In this document: in pieces, positions 27,601-36,235 of the stretch
Layout of the letters: each line of letters begins with the position of its first letter
How positions within the stretch are numbered: the stretch's first letter is position 1
DNA from: Leadbetterella sp035299025
GTDB taxonomy: Bacteria > Bacteroidota > Bacteroidia > Cytophagales > Spirosomataceae
NCBI GenBank assembly: GCA_035299025.1
Contig: DATGXK010000007.1
Span: 992,001-1,056,000, forward strand
Reading direction: 5' to 3'
DNA: 64,000 nt
Made by a program: the position numbers and the translations under genes
Notes under the pieces: model-generated
Told to the model about the DNA's origin: nothing
What the model saw: the letters and a program-made list of their open reading frames with translations, nothing else
Databases searched by the model: none

Positions 27601-28026
27601 GCCTCATGCAACGCCACTGTCACGGTTTTGCCTAATGTAACAGCCGCATTTAACCAAATAGCTCCGATTTGTAGCGGTAGTAATTTTACTTTACCTACCG
27701 TTTCTACCAATGGTTTTACTGGCACATGGTCGCCAGCCAAAAACACTACTACTACCACTACCTATACATTTACGCCCAATAACGGTCAATGTGGTGGCCA
27801 GACCACCATGACGGTTGTGGTTAGCCCATTGGTGATTAATTTGGTAAGTCCAGCCAATAATTTAACTGGAACAAGTACCCAAAAAGCGAGTGAGACTATA
27901 AACGCAAGCAATAAGATTTTGTCTCCAGCCAATGTTACTTATCAATCGGGCAAAGCCATAAATCTCACAGAGGGTTTTGAAGCAAATGCTGTTTTCAAAG
28001 CTGAAATAGGTGGTTGTGGAAATTGA
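24679..28026 (+). CDS. Large secreted adhesin-like protein with three repeated domains and two Calx-beta domains
   Basis: 1115 residues with an N-terminal signal peptide ending near A-F-S-Q. A ~205-residue domain occurs three times, beginning near residues 26, 364 and 699, each with G-x-x-H-x-x-x-D-G-F-x-F-x-x-x-Q-D-I and V-I-Y-F-T-E. Calx-beta domains (V-N-E-N-S-G ... N-D-D) separate copies 1/2 and 2/3. A hyalin-repeat-like domain (~905-990) and a C-terminal segment with A-I-N-L-T-E-G-F-E-A-N-A-V-F follow; this ending is common in Cytophagales surface proteins (3-coathanger-like). It probably acts at the cell surface in adhesion or gliding; its ligand is unknown. Confidence 0.75.
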   Translation: MKKNLQKTLLFNLLLFASALAFSQKVAIIGMNHTVTDGFTFLVTQDLASGEVIYFTENEYNDASNAFADIIESVVIFTATTAITKGNVIYVEELATANTFSVSCTSGVCGTAVLIGAGPFQLTTDGDGLYAYTDSDQNPTNGITTIYSVMYTGTTEPTPSNGGILPTNMNPINDFPNAIVIQGFPPVQPNRVEFFQTTPARTNITKAGLTNVSNYNHAAASQALSTLFFTNFNLTGSNPTLTLTASPTSVNENSGTGMVFTFNLSSNATSNTVINFSVGGTATFSSDYSRTGGTTFGATSGTITIASGSSSASFTLTPVAESTLEPNETIIITATAGTGYTAGSPSAATTTIVNDDATVINPIVAVTGINHSTTQDGFSFVALQDISPSTVIYFTENPFDKSTLAFSGAEGVVQWSAPAGGITRGQVIVATETSANTFTTTCSSGACGNTVVSSGDFSLASAGEELYAYLDTDANHVNGITNVQAILFTGTSATSGGSIPTNQNPGLVYTGAVIVDGFPASPPLRTEYNPASRSTTVDRANFQNQANWLKGQSNITLSTVAFSNIIISTGVANPFASVNVSPSNVAENSGSAMVFTFSLSSPAVGNVTINFSVAGTATFNTDYTSSGASSFSGSSGSIVILNGATSANLSVIPVGDTGLEIQESIILTLTSGTGYDGGSPNTATALINNDDTNSSQPLVVITGISHLDPDGFSFVAAQDIPANSVVYFTDRSFNKNTLLFGPNECVVRWTSPGTTILKGNVVVITETSPDVFSVTCSSGSCGTFSLLSGNVAFATTGESLYAYKDTDTDPSNGVSEIYSVLFTGTSLVSGGNIPALEDPSDIYLKSLLVQGFPSTAPARTEYNPASRNISVTAALFENTSNWIYAQAPPALSTVAFTNLNIIDNTPPTALCKNISVTPSIGSGSVGITASQIDNGSTDNVGIAGYAINFNTFTCANVGIPVGVTLTITDLSGNTASCNATVTVLPNVTAAFNQIAPICSGSNFTLPTVSTNGFTGTWSPAKNTTTTTTYTFTPNNGQCGGQTTMTVVVSPLVINLVSPANNLTGTSTQKASETINASNKILSPANVTYQSGKAINLTEGFEANAVFKAEIGGCGN

Positions 28027-28296
28027 TTACTATTTAAACGACTTCCTATTGATTACACAAAAACCTAGGTAAATACCTGTGGTATGATAGGAATGGAGCT
28101 TAAATTATTCAAGAAAAGTATTCTGCAATTAACAAAACATATTTTGCAAAGAATATATATCACTGCGAAGTATAGAATAATTAAGACCATCCGTAGATTA
28201 AATGACATGATCTGTAGAACACTGATTATCAATCACTAAACCAAAGTTCAAAACTTGGGTCAAAGAAGCAAATAATCAATTAAAAACAATTACATC

Positions 28297-28677
28297 ATGA
28301 AAAAGTTAGCAACATCATTCGTTATCATTTTGGGTTTGAGCATCTCAAGTTTTCAAACATTTGCTTCAAATAATTCAAATGCTTCTACAGCCTTCGTGGC
28401 GGAAAATCCATGGGAGGTTTTCAAAGGCGTAGTTCACACATACAAAACCTCAAATGTAGATTTCATCTATAAATCAAAAGCAGAGCAAGAGGCTTTCTTA
28501 AAAGCTGCTGCTGAAATGAAAGAAACTTTATCTGAAAATCAAGATTACCATTCTATCGAGAAAATCAAGAGAATTGACAGTGCAGTTACGATATTTGCAT
28601 TCATTTGGGACATCAAAAATGATACAACGCTTACCGAAAGTGAGTTAGAAGTATTGGAGATTCCGGAAGTGAAATGA
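28297..28677 (+). CDS. Small secreted protein, unknown
   Basis: 126 residues with a clear signal peptide (M-K-K-L-A-T-S-F-V-I-I-L-G-L-S, cleavage likely after T-F-A). The mature ~100 residues are helical-looking and rich in Lys and Glu, with no Cys. The family is not recognised. The gene follows the 1115-residue surface protein after 270 bp of AT-rich spacer and is closed by a terminator, so it is probably its own transcription unit. Confidence 0.6.
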   Translation: MKKLATSFVIILGLSISSFQTFASNNSNASTAFVAENPWEVFKGVVHTYKTSNVDFIYKSKAEQEAFLKAAAEMKETLSENQDYHSIEKIKRIDSAVTIFAFIWDIKNDTTLTESELEVLEIPEVK

Positions 28678-28693
28678 AAACATTATATTATTC

Positions 28694-28725
28694 AAAAAAA
28701 GGCAGCCAAACTGGTTGTCTTTTTT
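28694..28725 (+). terminator. Terminator with GGCAGCCA/TGGTTGTC stem
   Basis: An A-run, GGCAGCCA, loop AAC, TGGTTGTC (two G-U pairs) and a T6 run follow the gene at 28297-28677. The flanking A and T runs would let it work in both directions. Confidence 0.7.
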
Positions 28726-28793
28726 GCTTTAGAGGTAGCCTATATACGCTAAATTCACCATCGGAAAAGTGTTTGGGCATTTTCAAAACCACA

Positions 28794-29198
28794 CTAAAAC
28801 ACAATAGGCTTAAACTGAATATCAACTCTACGGTTTCTGGCTCGCCCTTCCCAAGTGTTATTGTCATAGGCTGGAGCATCAAAAGCAAAGTCCTTAAATT
28901 TAACTTTTTCTTGTGGAATTTCCAGGCTTTTGAGTAGCTCTATAGCGGATTGGCTTCGCATCCGACTCAAATATTCATTAAACTCACGGCCTCCAATTGG
29001 GTCGGTATGGCTCATGATGTTTATTTCATAATATTCCAAGTTTTTAATGCTTTTTACCAAATCGGCAAGCTGCTGTGCCTGATTTCGGTCTATTTGATAA
29101 CTACCGCCTCCAAAATATATACTTTTTACGATTTCCTTCATTTCCTGGCTGAAGGAAGTGCTGCAACTGAAAAACAGGATGGCAAGAAAGGTTTTCAT
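28794..29198 (-). CDS. Small OmpA-like periplasmic protein
   Basis: 134 residues, essentially a signal sequence plus one OmpA C-terminal domain. Visible features are I-Y-F-G-G-G-S-Y-Q-I at the start of the domain, M-S-H-T-D-P-I-G-G in the position of the G-H-T-D motif, L-S-R-M-R-S-Q-S-A, and the closing G-R-A-R-N-R-R-V-D-I. This domain normally binds peptidoglycan non-covalently. Whether it is an anchored lipoprotein is unclear: a Cys is present at residue 12 but the context (F-F-S-C-S-T-S-F-S-Q) also permits signal peptidase I cleavage. Confidence 0.75.
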   Translation of the reverse strand: MKTFLAILFFSCSTSFSQEMKEIVKSIYFGGGSYQIDRNQAQQLADLVKSIKNLEYYEINIMSHTDPIGGREFNEYLSRMRSQSAIELLKSLEIPQEKVKFKDFAFDAPAYDNNTWEGRARNRRVDIQFKPIVF

Positions 29199-29301
29199 TT
29201 GTATATCATTTTATCAAATATAATAAAATAGATTTATTTTATAAGCTAATTCCTTCAGTTTTGTTTGATATACAATGCCTTACAAATACAAATTATATCT
29301 T

Positions 29302-29796
29302 CTAACCCAATGGATATTCTTCTAAAATCTCCCATTTTTCTTCATTCAAATGTTGAATTAGGCTTACTTTTTTGAATAGATGATGGTTGGGCAATGGAAC
29401 ATTCATAATTTCTTCGAAAATGACATCTGTACATGTGGAATTTCTGGGATGCATTAAAGTCAGGTGTGGCTTATGCACTCGTGGATGTTCAATAATATCT
29501 TTGAGAATGCGATTTCTAAGAAATTGAAACTGCTCCGTTTCATCTAGTAAAGGTAAAAGAACGCCTTTTCCATCAGAAAATCTTTGCGGTTCACCAAACT
29601 GAAGTTGAAGCGGTAGAAATTTCAAGTTTTGAAGGTTAATTTTTACTTGATTTAAGTCTAAAAGTTCATCTTCTCTACAAAGGGTTATATGACAATCAAT
29701 TAACCCACGCTGAATTGGATTGTATTTTTCTCGAATATCCTCGAAAGGTGAAGATTCTTGTGCGTCTAGAAACAATGTTAATTGCAAGCGTTTCAT
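29302..29796 (-). CDS. 2H phosphoesterase / 2'-5' RNA ligase-like protein
   Basis: 164 residues. Two H-x-T-L motifs (H-I-T-L and H-L-T-L), about 75 residues apart, define the 2H phosphoesterase fold, which acts on 2'-5' or cyclic phosphodiester bonds in RNA or nucleotides. The specific substrate is unknown. I place the start at the ATG (M-K-R-L-Q-L-T-L-F); a GTG three codons upstream overlaps the stop of the preceding hydrolase gene and is an alternative. It is likely co-transcribed with that gene. Confidence 0.75.
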   Translation of the reverse strand: MKRLQLTLFLDAQESSPFEDIREKYNPIQRGLIDCHITLCREDELLDLNQVKINLQNLKFLPLQLQFGEPQRFSDGKGVLLPLLDETEQFQFLRNRILKDIIEHPRVHKPHLTLMHPRNSTCTDVIFEEIMNVPLPNHHLFKKVSLIQHLNEEKWEILEEYPLG

Positions 29797-29804
29797 ACAA
29801 AGCA

Positions 29805-30641
29805 CTAATTCATAATTTCCTGTTTCAACAACTCAGAGTGCGATCTACTGATTCTGTGGCCAGCTTCCGGGATGAAAATGTATTTTTTGGTAGAATCGAT
29901 ACCAATTTTTCGTTTGGCATACTCGAAATTTTCTGGTGTCACCACCCAATCCTTACCGCCATACATAATTATGGTTGGGATTGATATTTTATTCCAAATC
30001 GGTTCTATCCGTCTCAATTCGGCAATGTGATCATATTTTTCGTCAGTGGCGGTAACAAATCTATTCGGAATAATCCACCTTAGCACTGGCCATTTTCCAT
30101 ATTTTGAAAACTTGAAGAATTTCTCGGCGTCTGGATCAATGGCGGGAGCCATCATTATGAGTTTTTCGAACCTCTCAGGATTTTGTGCCACCATATAAGC
30201 CCCGATAGGTGCACCATAACTTCTACTTACAATAATCGGTTTCTTGTCCGATTTGTTGAGCTCCAAAGTTTTTTCCAAAAGCTCGGCTTGTTTTTCAATT
30301 GTGGCTTTACGGTATTTTTTCTTGTAATATGAAAAACCATAACCCGGTCTATCTGGTGCGAGTAGATGATATTTAGAATGAAAACTGGTATCGTCCAATT
30401 GCTTTCTAAAGCCTTCCCAACGTCCTGGAGCACCGTGAATAAACAAAATAGGCTGTAAGGTATCTACTCCAAAACTGGCCGTAAAAAGCTTATAATCAGC
30501 ACCCTTTTGAACCTTATAATTCGGCTTAAAGGCCAAGGTGTCATAATGCTGTCTTATTTCCTTTTCGGTAACAATATATTTTTTGAAACAAGAGCTAAGA
30601 CATAATCCAATAAAAAGCAAACCAAGTAACTTTCTAAACAT
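29805..30641 (-). CDS. Alpha/beta hydrolase lipoprotein
   Basis: 278 residues. The N-terminus M-F-R-K-L-L-G-L-L-F-I-G-L-C-L-S-S-C is a lipoprotein signal. The fold features are the oxyanion segment I-L-F-I-H-G-A-P-G-R, a nucleophile elbow S-R-S-Y-G (Ser in place of the first Gly of G-x-S-x-G), and the terminal E-A-G-H-R catalytic His. The natural substrate is not apparent. It is followed directly by the 2H phosphoesterase gene. Confidence 0.78.
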   Translation of the reverse strand: MFRKLLGLLFIGLCLSSCFKKYIVTEKEIRQHYDTLAFKPNYKVQKGADYKLFTASFGVDTLQPILFIHGAPGRWEGFRKQLDDTSFHSKYHLLAPDRPGYGFSYYKKKYRKATIEKQAELLEKTLELNKSDKKPIIVSRSYGAPIGAYMVAQNPERFEKLIMMAPAIDPDAEKFFKFSKYGKWPVLRWIIPNRFVTATDEKYDHIAELRRIEPIWNKISIPTIIMYGGKDWVVTPENFEYAKRKIGIDSTKKYIFIPEAGHRISRSHSELLKQEIMN

Positions 30642-30709
30642 TTTTTCCTATCAATATCTATAAAACGTTTTTGCTTCGAATTAGTTTTACTCCTTCATCT
30701 TTATAAATC

Positions 30710-32416
30710 CTAAATATCCAGCCTCTTCAAGGTATCCACAGCATAATTTGCCGCTCTGGCAGTCAAAGCCATAAAAGTGAGGGATGGATTTTGGTTGCCA
30801 ATGGAGGTCATGGCAGCACCATCTGTTACAAATACATTTTTGCACGAATGAATCTGGTTCCATTCGTTCAAAATAGATTGTTTTGGGTCTTTTCCCATTC
30901 GAGCTCCGCCCATCTCATGTATATCTAATCCCGGATTTTGTTTGCTATCGAACATGCTTATGTTTTCACAACCTGCCAAAGTCAACATTTCCTCTGCAGT
31001 ACTCATGAAATCACGGGTCATCTTCAGGTCATTTTCATGATAATCAATACTTATGGCCAATTGAGGAATACCCCAAGCATCTTTTTGGTCCGAAAGTTTT
31101 ACATAATTACTTTCTCTCGGAATCGACTCGCCCTGCATCTGAATGTATATTCCCCATGGCCCAGGCTTGGTTTTGTTCTCTTTGAATTTCGCTCCAAAAT
31201 CTTCCTCAGAGGGCGTTCCTTGACCTCTACCGGCCGAAAAAGCCACCATGTAACCTCTCTGAAAATCCATTTCTTGTTTGTGAAGATTTCTGAAATTCGG
31301 CATAAATGCAGTAGTGGGTCGTCTGCCAAAATAATATTGGTCCTCAAAGCCCTCATAAGTTGCCGATCCTTGACCGCGATATTGATGGAAAGCGATATAT
31401 TTTCCTAAAACCCCCGAATCATTTCCCAAACCATTCGGAAAACGACTTGAGACTGAATTTAAGAGAACCAAATTGGAATTTAAACAGGCCGCATTTAAGA
31501 AAATGATTTTTGCCTTAAAAATATGCTCTTCTTTGGTTTTTGCATCAATAACTTTTACCCCCGAGGCTTTTTGCGTTTTTTCGTTATAAATAATTGAATG
31601 AACCACAGAATCAGGTCTTAGCGTCAAATTTCCTGTTTTTGCAGCCCAAGGTAGCGTAGACGAATTGGAAGAAAAATATGCCCCGTATGGACAACCCCTA
31701 TAACACAAATGCCTGGCTTGGCATTTACCACGTCCTTGATCTAAGTGGATTTGGGTTGGCTCTGTAAGGTGAGCACATCTACCAATTATCACCTGTCGAT
31801 CCTTATATTTTTGTTCAATCCTCCCTTTAATGTGCTTTTCAACACAATTTAGCTCCCAAGGCTTTAGGAATTCTCCATCAGGTAAGGTAGGTATTCCATC
31901 TTTGTTACCACTTATTCCAACAAAACGCTCTACATGGCTGTACCAAGAAGCAAGATCTTTGTAACGAATTGGCCAATCTATCGCAAAACCGTCTCTGGCT
32001 GGTCCCTCAAATTCTGCATCGGACATTCTTTGGGTTTGTCTCGCCCAAATCAGCGATTTTCCACCTACTTGATACCCTCGTATCCAATCGAAAGGTTTTT
32101 CTTGGACATAAGGATGTTCATCGTCTTTTACAAAAAAATGTTGAGTGGCCTCATCGTAAGCATAACATTTGTTTACAATCGGATTTTTATTTTTCTCAGC
32201 AAAAGTCTCTCTACCTCGATGTGGCAGGTCCCATGGATTCACCATGGCAGTTGGATAATCCGAAACATGCTTTACGTCTCTTCCCCTCTCAAGAACAAGC
32301 GTTTTCAATCCTTTCTCGCAAAGCTCTTTTGCAGCCCAACCGCCAGATATTCCTGAGCCAATCACTATGGCATCGTAGGTAATAGATTTGTCTAAATCAA
32401 TATTAAAATTCGCCAT
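30710..32416 (-). CDS. GMC-family FAD-dependent oxidoreductase
   Basis: 568 residues. The N-terminal FAD-binding motif is A-I-V-I-G-S-G-I-S-G-G-W-A-A-K-E-L, followed by V-L-E-R-G. The C-terminal GMC segment includes the H-E-M-G-G-A-R-M-G motif and G-x-Q-N-P-S-L-T-F-M-A-L. A middle segment with several Cys (C-R-G-C-P-Y-G-A) resembles the gluconate/2-keto-gluconate dehydrogenase-like branch. No signal peptide is visible. Related proteins in Bacteroidota often oxidise sugars or inositols; the substrate here is unknown. Its 5' end overlaps ybeY by 14 bases. Confidence 0.85.
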   Translation of the reverse strand: MANFNIDLDKSITYDAIVIGSGISGGWAAKELCEKGLKTLVLERGRDVKHVSDYPTAMVNPWDLPHRGRETFAEKNKNPIVNKCYAYDEATQHFFVKDDEHPYVQEKPFDWIRGYQVGGKSLIWARQTQRMSDAEFEGPARDGFAIDWPIRYKDLASWYSHVERFVGISGNKDGIPTLPDGEFLKPWELNCVEKHIKGRIEQKYKDRQVIIGRCAHLTEPTQIHLDQGRGKCQARHLCYRGCPYGAYFSSNSSTLPWAAKTGNLTLRPDSVVHSIIYNEKTQKASGVKVIDAKTKEEHIFKAKIIFLNAACLNSNLVLLNSVSSRFPNGLGNDSGVLGKYIAFHQYRGQGSATYEGFEDQYYFGRRPTTAFMPNFRNLHKQEMDFQRGYMVAFSAGRGQGTPSEEDFGAKFKENKTKPGPWGIYIQMQGESIPRESNYVKLSDQKDAWGIPQLAISIDYHENDLKMTRDFMSTAEEMLTLAGCENISMFDSKQNPGLDIHEMGGARMGKDPKQSILNEWNQIHSCKNVFVTDGAAMTSIGNQNPSLTFMALTARAANYAVDTLKRLDI

Positions 32417-32825
32417 ACTTAGCTACATATTTATCTTCCATTTCACGCATCAGTTTTATGTCTTCAGGCTTTTTGTCGAGATATCCACAGAGGTGAAGCA
32501 CGCCATGAGCCATAACTCTTGTGAGCTCGGTCTCAAAATCTACCTTGAATTTTTTCGCATTTTCGGCAATTCTTTCGACACTTACGAATATATCGCCCTC
32601 TATCCTGTTTTCATCTTCCGAATTATCGAAAGTAATAATGTCGGTATAAGTGTCATGATTGAGGTACTCCAAGTTTATTTTATGAAGGCCTTCGTCATTC
32701 AAAAAAATGTAATTCAATTCGCCAAGTTTAAAGCCCTGCTCGTTAACCAAACCTTTGAGCCAAGCTTTTCTCTTTCGAACATCAGAAAGCTTAAATCCAT
32801 CGGTTTCTATATTAAAATTTATCAT
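32403..32825 (-). CDS. ybeY: Endoribonuclease YbeY
   Basis: 140 residues. YbeY is a zinc-dependent endoribonuclease needed for 16S rRNA 3' maturation and ribosome quality control. The metal motif is H107-G-V-L-H111-L-C-G-Y-L-D117: the third position is Asp instead of the classical His, the form I associate with Bacteroidota. The substrate-facing D-I-I-T-F-D segment is present at 62-67. It overlaps both neighbours (4 bases with the PAP2 gene, 14 with the oxidoreductase gene), indicating one transcript. Confidence 0.9.
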   Translation of the reverse strand: MINFNIETDGFKLSDVRKRKAWLKGLVNEQGFKLGELNYIFLNDEGLHKINLEYLNHDTYTDIITFDNSEDENRIEGDIFVSVERIAENAKKFKVDFETELTRVMAHGVLHLCGYLDKKPEDIKLMREMEDKYVAKYGEF

Positions 32826-33430
32826 ACAAAAAGATTAAAAACATACAAATACACTGCACCAATCAACACACCCGAAACAAAACCCAATATTACTTCCAGT
32901 GTCTTATGCCGAGACAATTCTAGTCTCGACCAGGCATTGAGAAAACCAAAAAAAAACAAAAACAGACTAATTTGGGGATTGACAGGATAAAACAAAAAGA
33001 CAAATAAAAAATTAAAACTTGTGTGCATGGAGATTTTTACGCGATTATTTATGAAATAACTGCTCAAACTATGCACTAAAAACGTGCTCACCAAAAGTTT
33101 ACCCTTTATATCAAAATCAAGAGCATAAAATACAATATTGAGTACAACAAATACTACTATAAGTACCTTGTATACGCCCTTACGCTTGTTTCTGTCAGAA
33201 ACATCATAATCTGCAAATTTCTTTTGCCTCACATTGTAAGTAATATAGGCTACCACCGGAATTAGCACGGCAAGCATAAATATCAAGGGCAAGTTTCTTT
33301 GAGCGGGATTGTCTTTCTCGAGATAATATAAATAAAAACCAAAAAACAGGGCTATGGAAAGCGGATTGCCTACGGTAGAAATAATCTTTGCGAGTGTCTT
33401 CAATATTTGATTTGAGGTATTGTATTCCAA
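32822..33430 (-). CDS. PAP2-superfamily-like integral membrane protein
   Basis: 202 residues, mostly hydrophobic with about five to six spans. Weak PAP2 phosphatase motifs are visible: a K-I-S-M-H-T-S segment in place of P-S-G-H and S-R-L-E-L-S-R-H-K-T-L-E-V-I-L-G in place of S-R-x5-H-x3-D-x3-G. The Lys-x6-Arg-Pro motif is unclear, so catalysis (lipid phosphate or undecaprenyl pyrophosphate dephosphorylation) is uncertain. It is the first gene of an apparent operon with ybeY and the GMC oxidoreductase. Confidence 0.65.
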   Translation of the reverse strand: MEYNTSNQILKTLAKIISTVGNPLSIALFFGFYLYYLEKDNPAQRNLPLIFMLAVLIPVVAYITYNVRQKKFADYDVSDRNKRKGVYKVLIVVFVVLNIVFYALDFDIKGKLLVSTFLVHSLSSYFINNRVKISMHTSFNFLFVFLFYPVNPQISLFLFFFGFLNAWSRLELSRHKTLEVILGFVSGVLIGAVYLYVFNLFV

Positions 33431-33447
33431 AAATATACATATTTTTG
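33420..33447 (+). promoter_or_regulatory. Candidate Bacteroidota promoter for ppx
   Basis: TTG at 33420-33422 and TATTTTTG at 33440-33447, spaced 17 bases. The downstream element matches TAnnTTTG exactly; the spacing is slightly short. The gene's ATG is 24 bases further on. Confidence 0.45.
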
Positions 33448-33470
33448 CAATTGAAATAAAAAAGTTTTAG

Positions 33471-34346
33471 ATGAAGATAGCCGCAATTGATATTGGTTCC
33501 AACGCAGCCCGAATGCAGATTTCCTCTGTTTTAAACGACGAAGGGAAGATTTCATTCAAAAAAATAGAATACGTAAGGTTTGCACTTAGGCTTGGGCACG
33601 ATGTATTCTCATCAGGCAAAATAAACTACGAGAGTGAGGCTCGCATTAAAAAACTACTCACGGTCTACAAACTTCTGATGGAACTCCACGAAGTGGATGC
33701 CTATCTGATATGTGCCACTTCGGCACTTCGCGAAGCTGAAAATGGTCTAAATATCTGTGAAAGAGTAAAGCTCGAGCTCGGTATGACCATAAATTTGATT
33801 TCTGGCGAAAAAGAAGCCGAAATGATAAACAACGTAATAGTGCACGAGCTAGAAGACAACAAAACTTACCTGCATATAGACGTTGGTGGGGGCAGTACAG
33901 AGCTCAATCTCTATAATGGCAAGATAAAGGAAACCTCTCAGTCCTTCAAAATAGGATCTGTGAGGCTCATGGAGGGAAAAGTAAACAAAGATATCTGGAA
34001 AAAAATGCACAATTGGATTCAAGAAAATGTGCAAGATCGCAAGGACGTAATCGCCATAGGCACCGGAGGCAATATTTCTAAATTGTTTGAGTTTTTAGAG
34101 AAAGATGAAAATGGACTGGCGGATATCAAAAAACTAGAAGATGCCCTGAAATATCTAAGCCAATTCAGCATTGAAGAAAAGATAAATAAGCTTAAAATGA
34201 ATCCCGATAGGGCGGATGTGATTGAATATGCAAGCGAAATTTATTTTTCGGCAATGAAATGGGCCAAATCCACCAAAATGTTTGTGCCAGACCTAGGCCT
34301 TAAAGACGGAATCATGCTGGAAGTATACCAGAATCTAAAATCATAA
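33471..34346 (+). CDS. Ppx/GppA-family phosphatase
   Basis: 291 residues, a short single-module form of the family. The actin-like ATPase fold shows A-I-D-I-G-S-N-A-A-R-M at the start, T-S-A-L-R-E-A, the catalytic G-E-K-E-A-E, H-I-D-V-G-G-G-S-T-E-L and I-G-T-G-G-N-I. Members hydrolyse polyphosphate or the pppGpp 5'-phosphate; without the C-terminal HD domain the choice is not clear. The TlpA-like gene begins 1 base after its stop, so an operon with the two downstream genes is likely. Confidence 0.88.
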   Translation: MKIAAIDIGSNAARMQISSVLNDEGKISFKKIEYVRFALRLGHDVFSSGKINYESEARIKKLLTVYKLLMELHEVDAYLICATSALREAENGLNICERVKLELGMTINLISGEKEAEMINNVIVHELEDNKTYLHIDVGGGSTELNLYNGKIKETSQSFKIGSVRLMEGKVNKDIWKKMHNWIQENVQDRKDVIAIGTGGNISKLFEFLEKDENGLADIKKLEDALKYLSQFSIEEKINKLKMNPDRADVIEYASEIYFSAMKWAKSTKMFVPDLGLKDGIMLEVYQNLKS

Positions 34347-34347
34347 A

Positions 34348-35742
34348 ATGAAAAAAAGAGCTTTCCTTCTTGTCGTAATTCACTTTCTTTTAGGCACTTT
34401 AGCTGTTTCCAGTCAATCTTTTTTTAAGTTTTCCGGAAACCTCAAAAGGTTTACTGAACCGAGCATTTCGCTTACCATTTATAAAAATTGGGTCGAAAAT
34501 CCGCTAGAATTAGAGTTGAAAGTTGACAAAAAAGGAAGTTTTTATGCTGAAATTGCCTTAGACGAAATCGCCTATTGCGACATCAACATCGGCGACGAAG
34601 GTTATTTGCAATGGAAAATTGAGCCCAACGATAATATTGTACTCAACGCCGACTATGAGGATTTTGAAAATTCTATTAAACTTTCAGGAAATGGCTCCGA
34701 CAAATGGAATTATCTTCTTCAACAAAAACAAAAATTTGAAGACGAGAAAGATTGGGATTACGAACTCGAAAAACTTAAGAAAATATCGAGAAAAGGATAT
34801 TTTGACCTAACAAAATATCTCTACGACGTACAGATAAATCTACTAAGCCAGTTCAAAGGAAAGGTTTCCGAGGAGTTTTATTCGCTGCAAAGGGCTGATA
34901 TTTACGGTAAATATAGTTTCCTTGAACTTAGTTTTTTGAATTTCCACAAGATATTTAGTGAAGCTGAGTTTCAGAGATTCCAGCTCAAGACATTTCAGGC
35001 CAAAACCCAAAACAAATCTTATGAATTCGGTCATTTTGTAGAAGCTCTGCTCGAAAACCACAATAAGATTGGCCAAAAATATAGCCAATCCATCATGCTA
35101 GAATACGAATCCATCAAAAACTATTTTTCTGAGAGAGATCTGGTGGAAAAACAGCTCATGGAAAGAATATTGGCCACAAAAATCCTAAATTATCTGGATA
35201 CCCAGGGAGCGAGCGAAGAAACAAAACTTTTGGTGGCTTCTTATAAAGAGTTTTCGAAAAATAAGGTTTATACCAATTTTTTGATTGAAAAACTGAATAA
35301 ACTTGAAAATCTGCACCTTGGCCGAGAAGCCAAAGCTTTTATCCTGCCCGACGAGAAGGGTAATCTTGTTTCGCTTAAAGATTTCAGGGGCAAGGCCGTT
35401 CTTTTGGGTTTTTACGCCTCATGGTGTGGCCCTTGTTTAGAAGATTTTCAGAACCTAAAAATAGTCGAAAACTACTTTAGGGACCGAAATAACTTGGTTT
35501 TTGTATTTATCAATCTCGATACCTACGAAGATTATAAAAATTTCTTACTAGAAAGAAAACCAATGGGGAAACACCTCAATGCATTTGATAATCAAGACCT
35601 TAAGAAAGATTATATTACTGAAAAACTGCCCAATTACTTGCTCATTGACAAAACTGGCACAATTATTTCTGATAAGGTAGATGAACCCTCTGGTGACGAA
35701 GGGAGAGCCTTAATTCAGCAAATAGAAAGTTTGTTAAAATGA
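34348..35742 (+). CDS. TlpA-like thioredoxin-domain protein with N-terminal extension
   Basis: 464 residues with a signal peptide. The C-terminal ~140 residues are a redoxin/TlpA domain with the active site W-C-G-P-C near residues 359-363. The ~300-residue N-terminal region is rich in Glu/Lys and aromatic residues and looks like the DUF4369/coil layout common in Bacteroidota periplasmic thiol-disulfide reductases. It probably reduces or isomerises disulfides in exported proteins. It overlaps the NlpC/P60 gene by 4 bases. Confidence 0.8.
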   Translation: MKKRAFLLVVIHFLLGTLAVSSQSFFKFSGNLKRFTEPSISLTIYKNWVENPLELELKVDKKGSFYAEIALDEIAYCDINIGDEGYLQWKIEPNDNIVLNADYEDFENSIKLSGNGSDKWNYLLQQKQKFEDEKDWDYELEKLKKISRKGYFDLTKYLYDVQINLLSQFKGKVSEEFYSLQRADIYGKYSFLELSFLNFHKIFSEAEFQRFQLKTFQAKTQNKSYEFGHFVEALLENHNKIGQKYSQSIMLEYESIKNYFSERDLVEKQLMERILATKILNYLDTQGASEETKLLVASYKEFSKNKVYTNFLIEKLNKLENLHLGREAKAFILPDEKGNLVSLKDFRGKAVLLGFYASWCGPCLEDFQNLKIVENYFRDRNNLVFVFINLDTYEDYKNFLLERKPMGKHLNAFDNQDLKKDYITEKLPNYLLIDKTGTIISDKVDEPSGDEGRALIQQIESLLK

Positions 35743-36200
35743 AAAACCTGCTTTGTATATTGGCCTTAACATTGTTTTTTGTTTCGTGCAAGAAACGAAC
35801 CGTGAGTTCTAGCCATCATATTAACAAGATTTTGGTCAATAAATGCCAAGATTACATCGGAACGCCTTACAAATTTGGTGGAACTACAAAAGCAGGAATG
35901 GATTGTTCTGGACTCATTTTTACGGCTTTCAAAGAAATTGGTGAAGACATTCCTAGAGTATCTTACAAACAAGCGGAGCATTTCGAAGAAGTAGCCAAAG
36001 ACGAAATAAAAATGGGTGATTTGGTTTATTTTAAAGTAAATAGCGATCGTATCAACCATACTGGCATTATTTCGCGGATCGAAAACAGAGAAGAAATCTA
36101 TTTTCTCCATGCCTCTACATCTGCAGGAGTTAGAGAAGACAATTTGCTTTCTAAATATTGGAAGTCTAAATTTGTGAAGGTCACTAGACCACAAATTTGA
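35739..36200 (+). CDS. NlpC/P60 (C40) peptidoglycan endopeptidase lipoprotein
   Basis: 153 residues. Lipoprotein signal M-K-N-L-L-C-I-L-A-L-T-L-F-F-V-S-C (Cys 17). The catalytic triad region is complete: Cys 56 in M-D-C-S-G-L, His 107 in N-H-T-G-I-I and a polar third residue near His 124 in L-H-A-S-T-S. Such enzymes cut the D-Glu-diaminopimelate bond in cell-wall peptides. Being co-transcribed with a TlpA-like protein is consistent with an envelope role. Confidence 0.87.
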   Translation: MKNLLCILALTLFFVSCKKRTVSSSHHINKILVNKCQDYIGTPYKFGGTTKAGMDCSGLIFTAFKEIGEDIPRVSYKQAEHFEEVAKDEIKMGDLVYFKVNSDRINHTGIISRIENREEIYFLHASTSAGVREDNLLSKYWKSKFVKVTRPQI

Positions 36201-36235
36201 TTTTTACGTTAATACCGAAAGTATCCTATCAGAAT

